Assembly: GCF_016808095.1 (NCBI RefSeq)
Contig: NC_068972.1
Coordinates: 1,054,001-1,118,000, forward strand
Source of the DNA: Vigna angularis
Lineage: Eukaryota; Streptophyta; Magnoliopsida; Fabales; Fabaceae
Direction of reading: 5' to 3'
DNA length: 64,000 bases
A program made the translations under genes and the position numbers. The notes under the pieces were generated by a model. It was not told where the DNA came from. It ran no database searches and saw only the letters and a list, made by a program, of their open reading frames with translations. Positions 23,089-35,100 of the stretch are shown one piece after another (the first letter of the stretch is position 1; each line of letters starts with the position of its first letter).

Positions 23089-24036
23089 TAAAATAAATTT
23101 TAAATAAACTGCAGGTAATTTTTTCCTAGTGTGTTGTAAAATAAATAAGATAACTTGCATCACGAAATTACACGATGAGAGCTAATTTCATACCGGTGAA
23201 ATTAAGTAACTTTTCACAAAAATAAAATAAAATTAATTTCAGCTTTTAGTTTAGTAATTTGATGTATAAACGTGTTAACAAAATAATATTTTTTATTTAT
23301 TTTTTAATATAGAAATGGTAAACCTGACTGATTCCATTTGAGCTGAGTTGAATGAATGAGACCAAAATTAACTCGTTTTAAGACTGAAATTGACTTGCTG
23401 TGGTTTATATCACTATTTTTAGTCTAACACTGCATTTTTTTGGATTGTTCATACCAGTATGCCTATCTTAGCAGCTCTATTGGTATGAACTTTATCTAAT
23501 TCAACAAACAGTTATTATTATAATTTATCCAAACATAGTATGATATATTCTCAGTCTGATAATGTTTTTAGCTTCCCTGCTTCTTGTTTTGGGATTGTTT
23601 CTCATAGTTTTTAATCCCATGTTTTTCTCAACAACAAAAATATCCAGATTCAAACAACCCTTAAAAAACTACTTACATTACTGTGAGGACTCAAACTTCC
23701 AACATGTCAAATGCAACTGATTTGAAAGAGTATAGCAACATAATAGTTATCTGACAGACTTATATCTGGGCACGCACCACGAATCTCCAAAATTAACCCT
23801 TAATTTCCTCAAACAAGAGATTGAGCAAAATCAATCAAGTTTTACAGAATCACTTTGTTTGGAGGCATAATGCAGTGAAGAGGGTGGAAAGGGAGAAAGG
23901 TACAGTGTGTATGTATATACCTACTCAGACCAGCCTTCAGATTATGCAGTTTCATCTGGGCACTTTGAAGGATGGATAAAAATCATCTCTAATCCAGAAG
24001 ACTATGAATTTGAATAGAAATAATTTCTAAACTGAA
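23089..24036. other. Intergenic, Pack-MULE to FAD synthetase 3' end
   Basis: AT-rich; begins with the right copy of the target-site duplication. The last 100 bp or so are the likely 3' UTR of FAD synthetase. Nothing else recognised. Confidence 0.5.
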
Positions 24037-27000
24037 TCAGGTGCAGGAATCGCCAAATTCAATATGCAAGAACTGCAGATTTTGAGAACCAAAAATATCA
24101 CTCAGACCTCCGTAATCTGTTTCTATATGCACAAACTTGCTGTCAATAACTACTCTACACTGCACAATATTTTCCTGATCAAGCAAAAGTGAACACTTCT
24201 CATATAAACCTTCCTTTGGTGCTAGATTCAATGTGCATGATCTAGGAGCAGATATCTTATGCTGATCACTACTGAATCTTTCTTGGTCGGTGGCCATTAG
24301 TATGAGACGGTGTGGCCTACCCAAAAGCTCTGATACATAACTCATGTCCCCTACAGCAAAGGCTTCACGAACACGGGTGGACGACACCTGTCCCTTCTCT
24401 TTCGAGTTAGTGACAAAATTCATGTCTGCAGAACAACGATTCTTGTCCATGACGGATTTGATTATGTAAGCTTCCATTCCATACTCTTCACAAAATTTTA
24501 CTAACTCCAAGGCATCACCAGCGGCTTTGTACCCAAACCGGTAGTTCTCACCTACCAGAAGTTCCAGAAGCCAGCACAGAACAAACATTGGTAACAGAAT
24601 AAACCACGTTAACGTTGATGTTATGTTATAAATGCTAATACAAGTAAATTATGATACACTAATGTGAAAGGTGTTCGTAAATGTTGACAGTAAATTATGG
24701 AGCTACTTATTTACCAGCAACAACTCCTCGAACCCTAAGCTCTTGCGATAACTTTTCAACAAATTGTCGTGGACTGAGATGTCGTACACTTGAGAATTCT
24801 ACCTGAAACTCTTCTGGGACTGTGTTACAGCAATAAGGAACCCAAGAAGAAAGAACTCGCTTCCGGTCACATTTAGCAACTATAGGTGCCCTGCTTGGGG
24901 AAAACATGAGTTAAAAGTTTATATATTTAATAACTACTCATTATTTAAACCACCATAGCAAATTAATGCATCCTTCATACATATAATCACCGAAAAAAAC
25001 TCAAAAATAAAGAACAAACATACTGTGAATGTTTTTAATTAATAATCATAATTATCTTCCTAGGGAATTGCAAATGCTATGTTCATTTCCAAGTCTCTCT
25101 AACAAGTGTTGAACACCTCATTTCGACTAAAGATGTAACCAAATTATATTATATATATAGATGGGTGCAAACGTCACCTTACTAAACCAATTTTCAAAAA
25201 GTTAAGCTTAAATTCCCCTACCTTAATATGGTATTAAAGCTATTAAGATTCTATACTAGTCAAGATTTTGTTGAACCTACTGTGCCACTTGCTACTGGAA
25301 CCCCACCCCCACTATTATCATGCTCGATGTCCTTGGAGTGATGGAGTGTGTTGAAAAACCCACATTGGTTACAGATTATAAGTGGAATAAAAACTTCACC
25401 TTACTGAACCAGTTTTATGAATGGCAACAGTAAAATGCCAATGCCACAGCACCAGGAATAGCTCAATATCCAGCTTCATCCGAGTTTATAGTCATTTTTC
25501 TACCATTCATTATTCAAACAGAGGAAAAGCAGAATGATTACTAATCTGACACCCCAAATAACGAAGGAAGGCTCACAAATCACTTCAATACTATGTCTGT
25601 TCATGATTTGTGTGTTATTCCAACCTATGATTCGTATGCAACAATAAAATAAGGTACGCTCAGATGAGTTCGGTAAAGCATGAGCTACCGGTTCCGTTTC
25701 CTAACAGCTTATGCATTAGAGGTAAGGAGAACAGTATCGTTGCTCATGAAGCTCCCACCTAGTGCGGTTGGATAGATGTACATAGTCTACCCACCCCCAC
25801 AATTGAATAGACTTTTTCCATGACTGAACCTGTGACCTCCAAGTCACAGGGTAGGAACCTTCACATTGTGACAAGGATTGTTTGAAGGGTCGTCAAGGAC
25901 ACAGTCCCTCTCATCAAATGGGGCCTTGGGAGGGTAGATGTACACACTCTTACCCCTGTAAGTGGATAGGTTGTTTTCAGGATTCAAACAGTGACCTTTG
26001 GGTCCTAAGGTGTCAACCTTACCTTTGTGCCAATGCTAAACTTATATCCATACAGGAAACGTTCATATACTTGTAATTTTAATACAAATAATTTTTTAAT
26101 CAACTAGCAAAAAGCATAAGATAAGATCACATTATATGAGTGCAAGAGTCAAACACATTTTGCACCCAAATAAACAAATAAAGTAAAACTTTAAATTGTC
26201 TTGATATCAATATGTTATGTCATACCTAGGCTCCCAACCAAGTACTTTATCCATGCCAACAAATGATAAAAGAAATGGAGGTCCAGCCTTTGATGCTTGT
26301 ATTGCAAGTTCACGATGACCTATGTGCAGAGCATCAAACTTTCCCAATGCTACAACTCCACCTGTTAATGATTAAGAATCAATAATAGTACATAAACATA
26401 TATGCCAACTTCCAAAATGAAAACTTTGTTTTCTGTATGTTCTTCACTAGTTCTCTCTACAACTCAAGTTGGGGTAAATATAGCAAGCAAATGACGAGAA
26501 CTACAGACACAAAATAGTAAAAGAAACATTACTTATTGACCATAAATGGCCTAAAGAGTAAAAAATGTACAAAGTTAAGGAAGAAATATGATACTGAGCT
26601 AATGGAACTGAGAAGTCCAAAAGAGCATACTCCTCAACTATAAGAAACTATTGACATGGTTAATCAAAGAACCAATTCCACAATATCATCAATCAATCTT
26701 TTTCTTTTTACCTTTTGGAAAAAGCATTTTACTCGCCTTCAAACAATATGGATATTCTAAGAACAAAACTTGCATATTACAGAGTTTGACGTGAAAATGA
26801 AAAATGGTCAAAGAGGCATCAGGTGGAAGAGATTAAAAACCTGCCACAGGAGATGTTCCATCAGAGAGAATTTCACGTTCATCTTCTTGTTGGCTTCACA
26901 CGAGAAAAAGAATCAGATTCTTGACCAAAGAAGGATAACAATTAATAGACATAAAAAGCAATATATCGTTTTATATATGATCTTTTATTTCCACAATTTA

Positions 27001-27941
27001 CAAATGGATATATTTTAAAAACTTTCATCTGAATTATTTACAGTCATGCACGAGGAAGCTGTTAGAAACTCTCTCTCTCTTCCTCTTTCTCTCTCTGTGT
27101 AAGATAAAAATATTCAATGAATGATAAACACATTAAAACCAGATATGACTGTATAAATTTCTCAATAAGCATCTAGAGAGGAAAAAAAATGAATTATATC
27201 TCCCCCTCGAGTTGAATTTCAAGTAGTTCTATAAAATTTTCTTCGTCTGATTTATCCAAAACCAGAAGTTAAGAAGTTAACTTTAACTTACGAAAGAAGT
27301 TCCATTCATTTTGTTTTTTATTTAGTTTATTGAGAAGTTTGTACAACCTCAGTAATCTTATCATCAGGCATGCTTCCGGCAACTGATTTCTCCGACATGG
27401 AGTAGAGAAGAGAACTTTTAACGTTTAAATTTGGGGTAAATCAAAGAAGGGTCAACATAGAATGCTAACTGAATATCCTACGAATTTTATAATAAAAACA
27501 TTTAAGTTCAACGCCAAGAGATTTGTTTTGCTCATACCAAACTACCAACCTTTGGAAAATACACCTTGATTTTGCTACTACTACTATTATTAATTTTTTT
27601 CTCTCTCTAGAGATGAACCAAGTAAAGTTTCCAACAAAATACCAACTACCAAGGAGGAAGAAAACAAAACCCATTCGATAAAATGAAGAATTGAACCTGA
27701 AACAATCGAAAAGGAGAGGAATTTCTCCAGGGGGCTTAGATGGGGTGCCAAAACAACGGAAATTTGACGACACTCTGCTGTGCTTCTGAGTAATGGCGGT
27801 GTCCGGCAAACAAGGTTTGAGGGGCCGTGGGGACGAAAGGTGGAAAGTTTGAAAAGTACAGTAAGTGAGTGTGAAGTGGAAATGGAGGTCGCAGTCTCGA
27901 AAATGGTGGGAAATGGCACGAGATACGCTACCACCCAACAT
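24037..27941 (-). CDS. RIBF: FAD synthetase, chloroplast type (RIBF)
   Basis: Five minus-strand exons: 27941-27697, 26893-26841, 26361-26226, 24890-24715 and 24551-24037. Phases close to 374 aa. The enzyme adenylylates FMN to FAD; plant RIBF1/RIBF2 are plastid proteins without a fused riboflavin kinase. Residues 1-80 are a Ser/Thr/His-rich leader compatible with a transit peptide. The nucleotidyltransferase core starts at [20 protein letters not shown], with the HIGH-type motif near 112-115. It continues with [20 protein letters not shown] and [20 protein letters not shown], and the loop [20 protein letters not shown]. There is no C-terminal flavokinase domain. Exon 2 is only 53 nt and its acceptor is inferred from phase. 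Intron 4 (24891-26225) contains SINE copies and another repeat. RIBF1 and RIBF2 cannot be told apart here. Confidence 0.93.
25150..25440. repeat. Probable transposable element remnant in FAD synthetase intron 4
   Basis: Two similar stretches (ACCTTACTAAACCAATTTT near 25178 and ACCTTACTGAACCAGTTTT near 25401) flank a segment with GTTGAAAAACCCACATTGGT (about 25351-25370). That motif resembles plant LTR/TRIM termini. No coding capacity. Class uncertain. Confidence 0.35.
25738..25878 (-). mobile_element. tRNA-derived SINE (Au-like), first of two adjacent copies
   Basis: Read on the minus strand it starts near a degenerate A box and has a B box-like GGTCACAGGTTCAGTCA (about 25829-25845). A body follows with a GTACATCTATCC segment and a GGGAGCTTCATG tail typical of Au-family SINEs. 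It lies in intron 4 of the FAD synthetase gene, in the same orientation as the gene. Diverged. Confidence 0.6.
25880..26040 (-). mobile_element. tRNA-derived SINE (Au-like), second adjacent copy
   Basis: On the minus strand an A-box-like TTGGCACAAAGGTAAGG (about 26020-26036) is followed by the B-box-like GGTCACTGTTTGAATCC (about 25982-25998). The Au-type body GGTAAGAGTGTGTACATCTA comes next (25936-25955), then CTCCCAAGGCCCC. It abuts the first copy head-to-tail in the same orientation. Confidence 0.7.
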
Positions 27942-29146
27942 TGCGCTTTTCCACTGCCAGCAACGTCAGTGGTTGTTTGTTAAGAGGAAGGGATAATGGG
28001 TTATGGGTCCAGTGGGTCGGGTCGGGAACTTGGCTCGTATTACGACCCGAATTTCTTCAGAAAACAATATCATGTTTATTCATTTACATATTCCAATTTT
28101 TTCTAGAAATAGAGTGCAAAAAAAAATGTTCACCTATTATGAATTGAAATGGACTCTACAGTTAAATGTTTCTATTAAAAATGTGAAATTTTAATTAAAT
28201 TTTAAAAAAATTATTAAATACATTAAATTAATGAGAGAAATGACTTCATCATGTTTATTGTAATAAAATATTACATGATGACATTTAAAGAAAGTAAAAG
28301 TAGAAAATAACTATCATGTTATATAGTTAATAAAAACATTAAATATATAAATTTTATTGAATTTTTTTTTTAAATATAATCTACAAAGGATTTAACTTTA
28401 TCAAGAAAGCAAAACATAAACAAGGTGCGTATTTCTTTGGAATTTAGATATTGCGCCTGAAAACTATTTTAATCAATTTTTAATTACAAATTGTTTTAAA
28501 AATAGTCAACTTTATTAAGTCACCCTCATCTTATTTTAAAGATAATTCTTATAAAATATAGTTTCTTAAAATGAATTAATTTTACCGATCAAATTAAATT
28601 TTAAAATATAATTTTTCACATGATGTATTAAATTGAAAAAAAATACATAGCTTTAAGATAAATTACACTCTAAAATTATTATAATATTAATTAATAAACG
28701 ATAATTGTATTTTTCTAAATTTACTTTTAGCATATCATATCAAATAAATAAATAAATAATATCGTATAATTCAAATAGTTTACTTGTACAATTTATTTTC
28801 TTCAATTGTCAGTATTGTCATTAAATCTTACTTAAATTTAGAAATATCCATAGCCCGTGCATTGATCGAAAGCACTATCTTTTCTACATGCAATTCACAA
28901 ACATGAATCACAAGGATCGTATTGAGCACCTAATTCCACAAGTCGTGCGTGAGAAATTTTTCATAAATAAAAACGGCTAGCAACAGCTAACCTAATTACA
29001 GTAACCAGTAATTCATTGTCCTACTCCTATCTTATATTTCCTATTGTATTTTTCCTCATTTTTGGATATATAGTTGGCAATGCAATGCCCTTAAAACAGT
29101 GCATAGACCAAAGCCAAACCCCCATAAGAAAAAATAAATAAATAAA
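27942..29146. other. Intergenic, FAD synthetase promoter to myosin 3' end
   Basis: No gene seen. The first ~150 bp upstream of the FAD synthetase ATG are GC-richer and probably the 5' UTR/promoter. The rest is AT-rich, and the last ~100 bp should be the myosin 3' UTR. Confidence 0.5.
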
Positions 29147-32100
29147 TCAACTTATTCTGGTACTATTCCTTCTTCCCCACCAACTTTTCTTCACTTTCTC
29201 AATTGATCCATCTTCACTTCCAAGTTTATGTAAAATGACCTTTGTTTCACGAAGTCTTGAACCATAATCCTTTTTCCAAGCTTCAAACATCTGTTTTAAC
29301 CTTCTAAGTTCTCTATCTGGGTTCAAACTTGCTTCAACTTGACCAGATTTTACCTCTACCAAGAACTTGGCATCATCACCAAATACTTGACTCCTCTGCT
29401 CAAATTCTTCAGCCAACCGACTTATAACACTCAAACCAGCACTCATTGATCTTGCCCCGTTGCTTTCTTGACGACGGTGATTGGTTCCTACATCCCAGCT
29501 GAAATCTCTCTCGTCACTTGCGTTAACAGAAGCATCTGAATTTCTTTCGGATTCATCCAGAGCCAGGCTCTTCTTTGCAATAGAGAGGCTAGATTGCAGG
29601 GATCTCATTTGCTTCTGCCATACTTGTTCCATGGACTTCATCTTTAACTCGTATTCGGACCATCTGTTCTCATACTGTTGAAGGCGTTGGTGAAGAATGT
29701 CATTCTCCTCTTCCTTCTCTCTCAGGGCAGCTTCTGCCTTAAGTACCCGGCGCTGAAGTTCAGCGAGGAAAGACGACTTCACAAGAACCTCATTTGACTC
29801 ATTAGTCTGTATTAGAGATTCATGAGTTAGTGTCCCAAAGATAAGCAATCCATGACAACATTGAAATATAGTTTTAGAAATCAGAAAAAGAAAATACCTT
29901 CGTGACTCCAGATTTTGATAATACTATGTTTCCAGAGCATCTTCTGACTAACCAACCACGGATAACTGCACAAGCCGTTTAAACAAATGAAAATTTGTCT
30001 AATAACACTTAAAGACAGTTGTCCAAGCATCTTTTTCTGCCTTTAATTTATCCTTTAACACTAGGCCTTTTGAGAGCATAAAACTCTTACAAGATTGTAT
30101 GACAACTGCAGCTTCGTTAATACTTTTCATTCTGTTCCTTGCAAATACTGTTTTCATCCGCTTCTGTATAATAACAGCAGCCTTATGTCTGTGAAGCAAA
30201 CTTGCATATTCCTTTCTGCTTTTCTCTCCTCTAATAACTGCATGAAGGGATCTTCGTCAGTTACACTTCTCAAGGAATGTGAAAGGCTGAAAAAAATAGG
30301 TTGGGCAAAGAAATACATGATTGGAGAATGGTAATTCCTCTCCAAAGTTCCTTGCGGTAACAACGAGCTCGGTGACCCCTGAAGCAACTTTGCACACGTA
30401 AAATTCCATGCAGAGTACGATTTCTGGTATCCTCAAGCACTCCAATCTGCAATCGCGGCCAAGGCACAGTTTTAAAGACACAATACAAAAGTATATAAAA
30501 TTTAAAATTAGGCTTTGGTTATAAAATCTATTTCACCAGTTTAAATGCATAATGCAAAAGTATATTGAACACAATGACCAACTTGAACACGGAACAGTTT
30601 ATCATGCAAAATAAAGGGCAAAATTATGGCAAAATAAAGGGCAAAATTATGCCAAAATTTTATCACACGCAGTACATACTTCCATGTCTAAAAGAAAAAA
30701 CACAATTCTTAAAAGAAACAACTGATTAAAACATGTAGAAACCTACTTCACTCAGATCCCAAATTACTGAAGCTTATTAAGTAAAAAATAGTTGTTGAAC
30801 ACAATTTCTAAAAGTAAATGATGATAATACTTCCCTCACTAATTCATTCTTAAATTTATGTTAACAAAATAGTTAAAGCCATAAAAATTAATGATGCTAT
30901 AAAGTCAATAAAATCACATTCATTGCCACCGCAACAATTTATATATGAGAACAATTTGTGGAAAAAATCTTATAAACATCTATTTACCTGCCCTGTTCGG
31001 AAGAATAGCTTTGTGTAGCCAACTTGAAACATCTCAGGCAAAATGTTGAACTGATGAAGAATAGCAACTGAGACACTGAGCGGATCCTGAGAGGCAACAT
31101 TTTCAAGGAGAAGAAAACCATATCTGATTTACGGCTCCCAAGTCAATAACAGAAAGGTTAGAAACTTGCAAAAAGCACGAGGCTAGGGGAAGGGGCTAAT
31201 TTGAAATCATATTAATCGCCATCGTTTCTTTCTTTCTGATATTATACCTCCTGGCAAACTTTTGGTGAGATACTCTAGTTGGAAAGCCCGATCTTGATAT
31301 TCGAACCACTTCCAGAACTCCACAACATCTCAACTGCTGAAGTACAAGGCTTTGCTCATATGATCCAGGTGATTGGAGGTTATTGGGCTTAATGCAACGT
31401 ATAAAATGTGGTGTAGTACTCTCTAGACGTTGCATCAATTGGAACAATTGTCCCTGGGTACCAATAGAAATAACCTCTAAATCAATTGAAGCATGATAAA
31501 TATCCCAACCAATTTAAAAAACCTCTGAATATTTAAGGTGTGTTTGGTAGGAATGGAATGGGTCAGGGAGAGAGTTGATAAAATAATTTTAAAAATGAAT
31601 GGCATCGATTTCACTCAACTCCACCTCACTACTTCCATTTTCACTTTTACAAACCGAATAGTAGAGTCAGTATGAGTACGATCCTGCTTTTGATCACTTA
31701 TTAAACCAATTCATATTAAAATATGAAATAAATTGATGGTTTGTAACAATTTCAAGGCTATGTCATAATTATTATTAGGATCATTAATATATTAGATGAG
31801 GCCGACCTTTTTCAAGCCTTAGACGAACTTTGAATGAAAACCATTTAATAGCATTGAAAACATATTAGGCTAGGAAAGCAACATTACTTTACCAAAGTAA
31901 TAGAACATTTCAAGATATGCCTTTTGATAAAGCCATAATTAAGATTACGTACCTTGAATTTTGTGGCAACACTTAGCTTTTGGGAATCTGCTCCCCCTGA
32001 CTTATGTAAGGGACCTACAACAGGCTTCTCAGACTGAGTAAGCATATGGGATGCAAATAACTTAGGAAGATGGCATTTGCTTGAAGATAGAAGTTGGATA

Positions 32101-35100
32101 GAATCTAAGTGCAATAGGTCCCTGTTCTTTTCCAGGAATCCAGATGTATCATAAGTGACCTGGGGAAGAACAAGTGATACTATCAAACAGTCAGGTAAGA
32201 TGAGCAAACTGAAATTAATGAGAAATAACCTTTTGTTTTTAAGAAAAATGATAGTATGTGGGAAGAATAAAAATATCGACAAGGGAAGTTATTCAAAATC
32301 ATGGTTAGTAGAGTTAGTAAATAATGCATGGATTCAAATATAGTGCAAATGTGTGTCTTTCTATCCACAAAACTTACTTCTATTCACAATATAAAACACA
32401 CACCAGAATGTCAAAATGGATGTCATTACAATGTAAATCTTATTATACATTCATCTTACGGACCATACAGGCACTTTGCATAAACAGGTAGAACCAATAG
32501 AATATTGCATGAAAATGACCAGATTAATACCTCCCCTGCATAATGACGCACAGTAAAGGCTTTTTCACGTTCTCCTTTGAAGCAAGAATTGGAATTCAAA
32601 TGCTGCTTAAGCTTATTAGCAAACGTTAAATCTGTGCCATTAGGGAAAGTTGACTCTTCATCTAACAGGGATAGTAGTCCCAATGGTTTCTGCAAATGTC
32701 AGAAGCTAAGTTTAAGACAATAGAATTTCCAACTTCTAGTTAGACATAGTATTTTTTTTCCACATCGGAGAAAGAAAAATACTAGCCGCAAATTCATTCT
32801 CTAACCATTCACCACAATATCAGCGCCTTATGTCAGAGAAATAGAACAAAGCATTACAAATTAACTATGTGACATTAATAGTTGGACTTGGATCAACATT
32901 CAAATAATTTAAATATCAGTTAAGGAAATCTGAATTAACATAATTCACTCCAAAATCCCAATGGTTTCGCTTCAGTTTTATGAGGAGTAAAAAGACAAAA
33001 AAGCAGCAACTTTCAACAAAGCTACAACAGAACATCTGTGACAAAATCATACCCCCAAAATATTTAATTTGACAGCAGAAAAAAAAATGGAACGTATAAG
33101 CACTGCATATGGCCCACTGAAGAAGCATATTAGCTAGTTTCCCTATTTCCTTTCCCTTTATATTCTGATAATAAACATACTAAAGATTACACAGAAAATG
33201 TCAAAGTGGGGCACGGAAACACTGTACCTTTTCAAACAGATTAAGGCAATCTTGGTTGTCTTCAAATTCCACTTTAGCCCAATCAATGCCATCTTGGATA
33301 TATTCCTGGCTCAAAATTGTAAACAAGGCATGAGTAAATGTTTAATTATAAGAGGTAGCATAGCTTCTTTATTCATTTTATAAGAAGGCATGTGGCAAGT
33401 TCAACTTTCATTCTATGGCAATCAACTTAAATGGGGACTTGTTTAAACATCAGATTTCCAAAATTACATTAATATATGAATAAATTTAGATTGGTATCCA
33501 TCTATTTCTACCACCACAAATGGGAAAAATAGTAGTAGCTTAGTTGAGTTACGTGGTCCTGAAAAAGGAGATATAGAGGGACTTTGCTAACATAAGCCCG
33601 TTAAGTAATCAGGGGAAGATTGATATCCAACTATTTTCCACCACCAAAGGGAAATAGTAGTACTAGTAGCCTAGTTGGTTGTGTCAGAGTGTGCGGTTCG
33701 GTTAGATTAGTATGGAGTGTGGACTCAATTAGTGTAAATAATCAGGGAACAATTATGAGAGAGCTAAGAGTTCAAAATAAAAATGTCATGGATTTTATAT
33801 TCACATTTTAATGGGACCTTGCAGATTTGAATGAGATTTTTCCATTTGCCTGATAAAATGCTATGCACCTATTCTTTATCCATTGCCAAGCAACAGTCAG
33901 TTTATATATGGCGCATACCTCCTGTTCCAGCTTGAACAAATGACGATTGAAATGTTGCTGTAATCTTTCGTTTGCATAATTTATGCAAAACTGCTCAAAA
34001 CTATTCCTCTGCATGCATAAAATCCACAGCATTGAACGGAGCAAACATTGCAAAACAAAAAATAAATAGGATAAGGATCGTGAAATGGATATATTATATA
34101 AAAAAGTTGTCATATAATATAACATACATTGAATGACTCAAAGCCATAAATATCAAGAATGCTGATTGATCTGCCAGTTCGTCTTTTGCCAACTGCAAGG
34201 GATTTATTTATTTGCTCAACCAACCAATCAAACAAACATGCATATATTGACTTCGCCAAAGCATCTCTCGCATCAATAGCCTACATGAGAAAAGCAACAA
34301 TCATTCATATGTTCATCACCAACCAACGTATCTTGAACATTCCCTTGCAATAACAAACTAAATAAATTGCATAGGCTGATTGAGAAATTCAATTTAAATC
34401 TATATAGCCAACATCTTCTTCCCCTTGAGAAGTTGCATTTTTTCCAACCATACTTGTAGACAAAGGTAAATGTTAGCATCGTAGTCATTTACCTGAGAGA
34501 GCGTCAACTTCTGGACAATATTATCATTACCAACTTTCATTTTGCGAGTTGAAAAAGTCAATTTCAGGTCTTCAATTTCACATCCAATCAACTTGGCAAC
34601 GGTGAACAGACCTACAAGAAGTAGGGAAACAGAATTCATTTTTAATTAAGGTATTAATTTATACAGTGCATATCATCTAAATAAGGTAAAAACTTATGCA
34701 TCAGAAATTAGGTATCGATAATACACTATCCAAACAGTTATTATAGGCAAATGAAAATATTTTGAAGCTACAACATGGTTGTTAAATTATATAAGTGCAG
34801 CAAAATCAACAAATAAACTCAAAACACATTTTTTCTGCTCAGCTTACTAGGGCCTTTTCACAAAAAAATAAATAAATAAATAAAATGCCAACTGCTCCAC
34901 TCTACTATATACCGAGTGAAGCCAAAAGTTTTAGAGACACCCCAAACCCAAAATCTTGCACCAGTCAGAAGCTATTTGACAACCAGTAAGTTTTATATTG
35001 AACGTATTCAAAAAGAAGTTCTGGAATTGTGGCAGCTAATACATGTTAAGACCAATGCATTTGCAAAAGCTTGATAGGGACAAGTACGCAATATAATTTC

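Noticed and set aside
23132..23146. A further copy of the left Pack-MULE flank (TGTTGTAAAATAAAT) 44 bp beyond the element
   Set aside because: A 9-10 bp duplication directly adjoining both TIR ends (21774-21783 and 23089-23098) explains the element better. The 15-bp match further out is probably AT-rich coincidence or an older duplication.
27465..27696. Continuation of FAD synthetase exon 1 past residue 82
   Set aside because: The conserved protein requires splicing at 27697; the read-through sequence is hydrophobic intron without similarity to the family.
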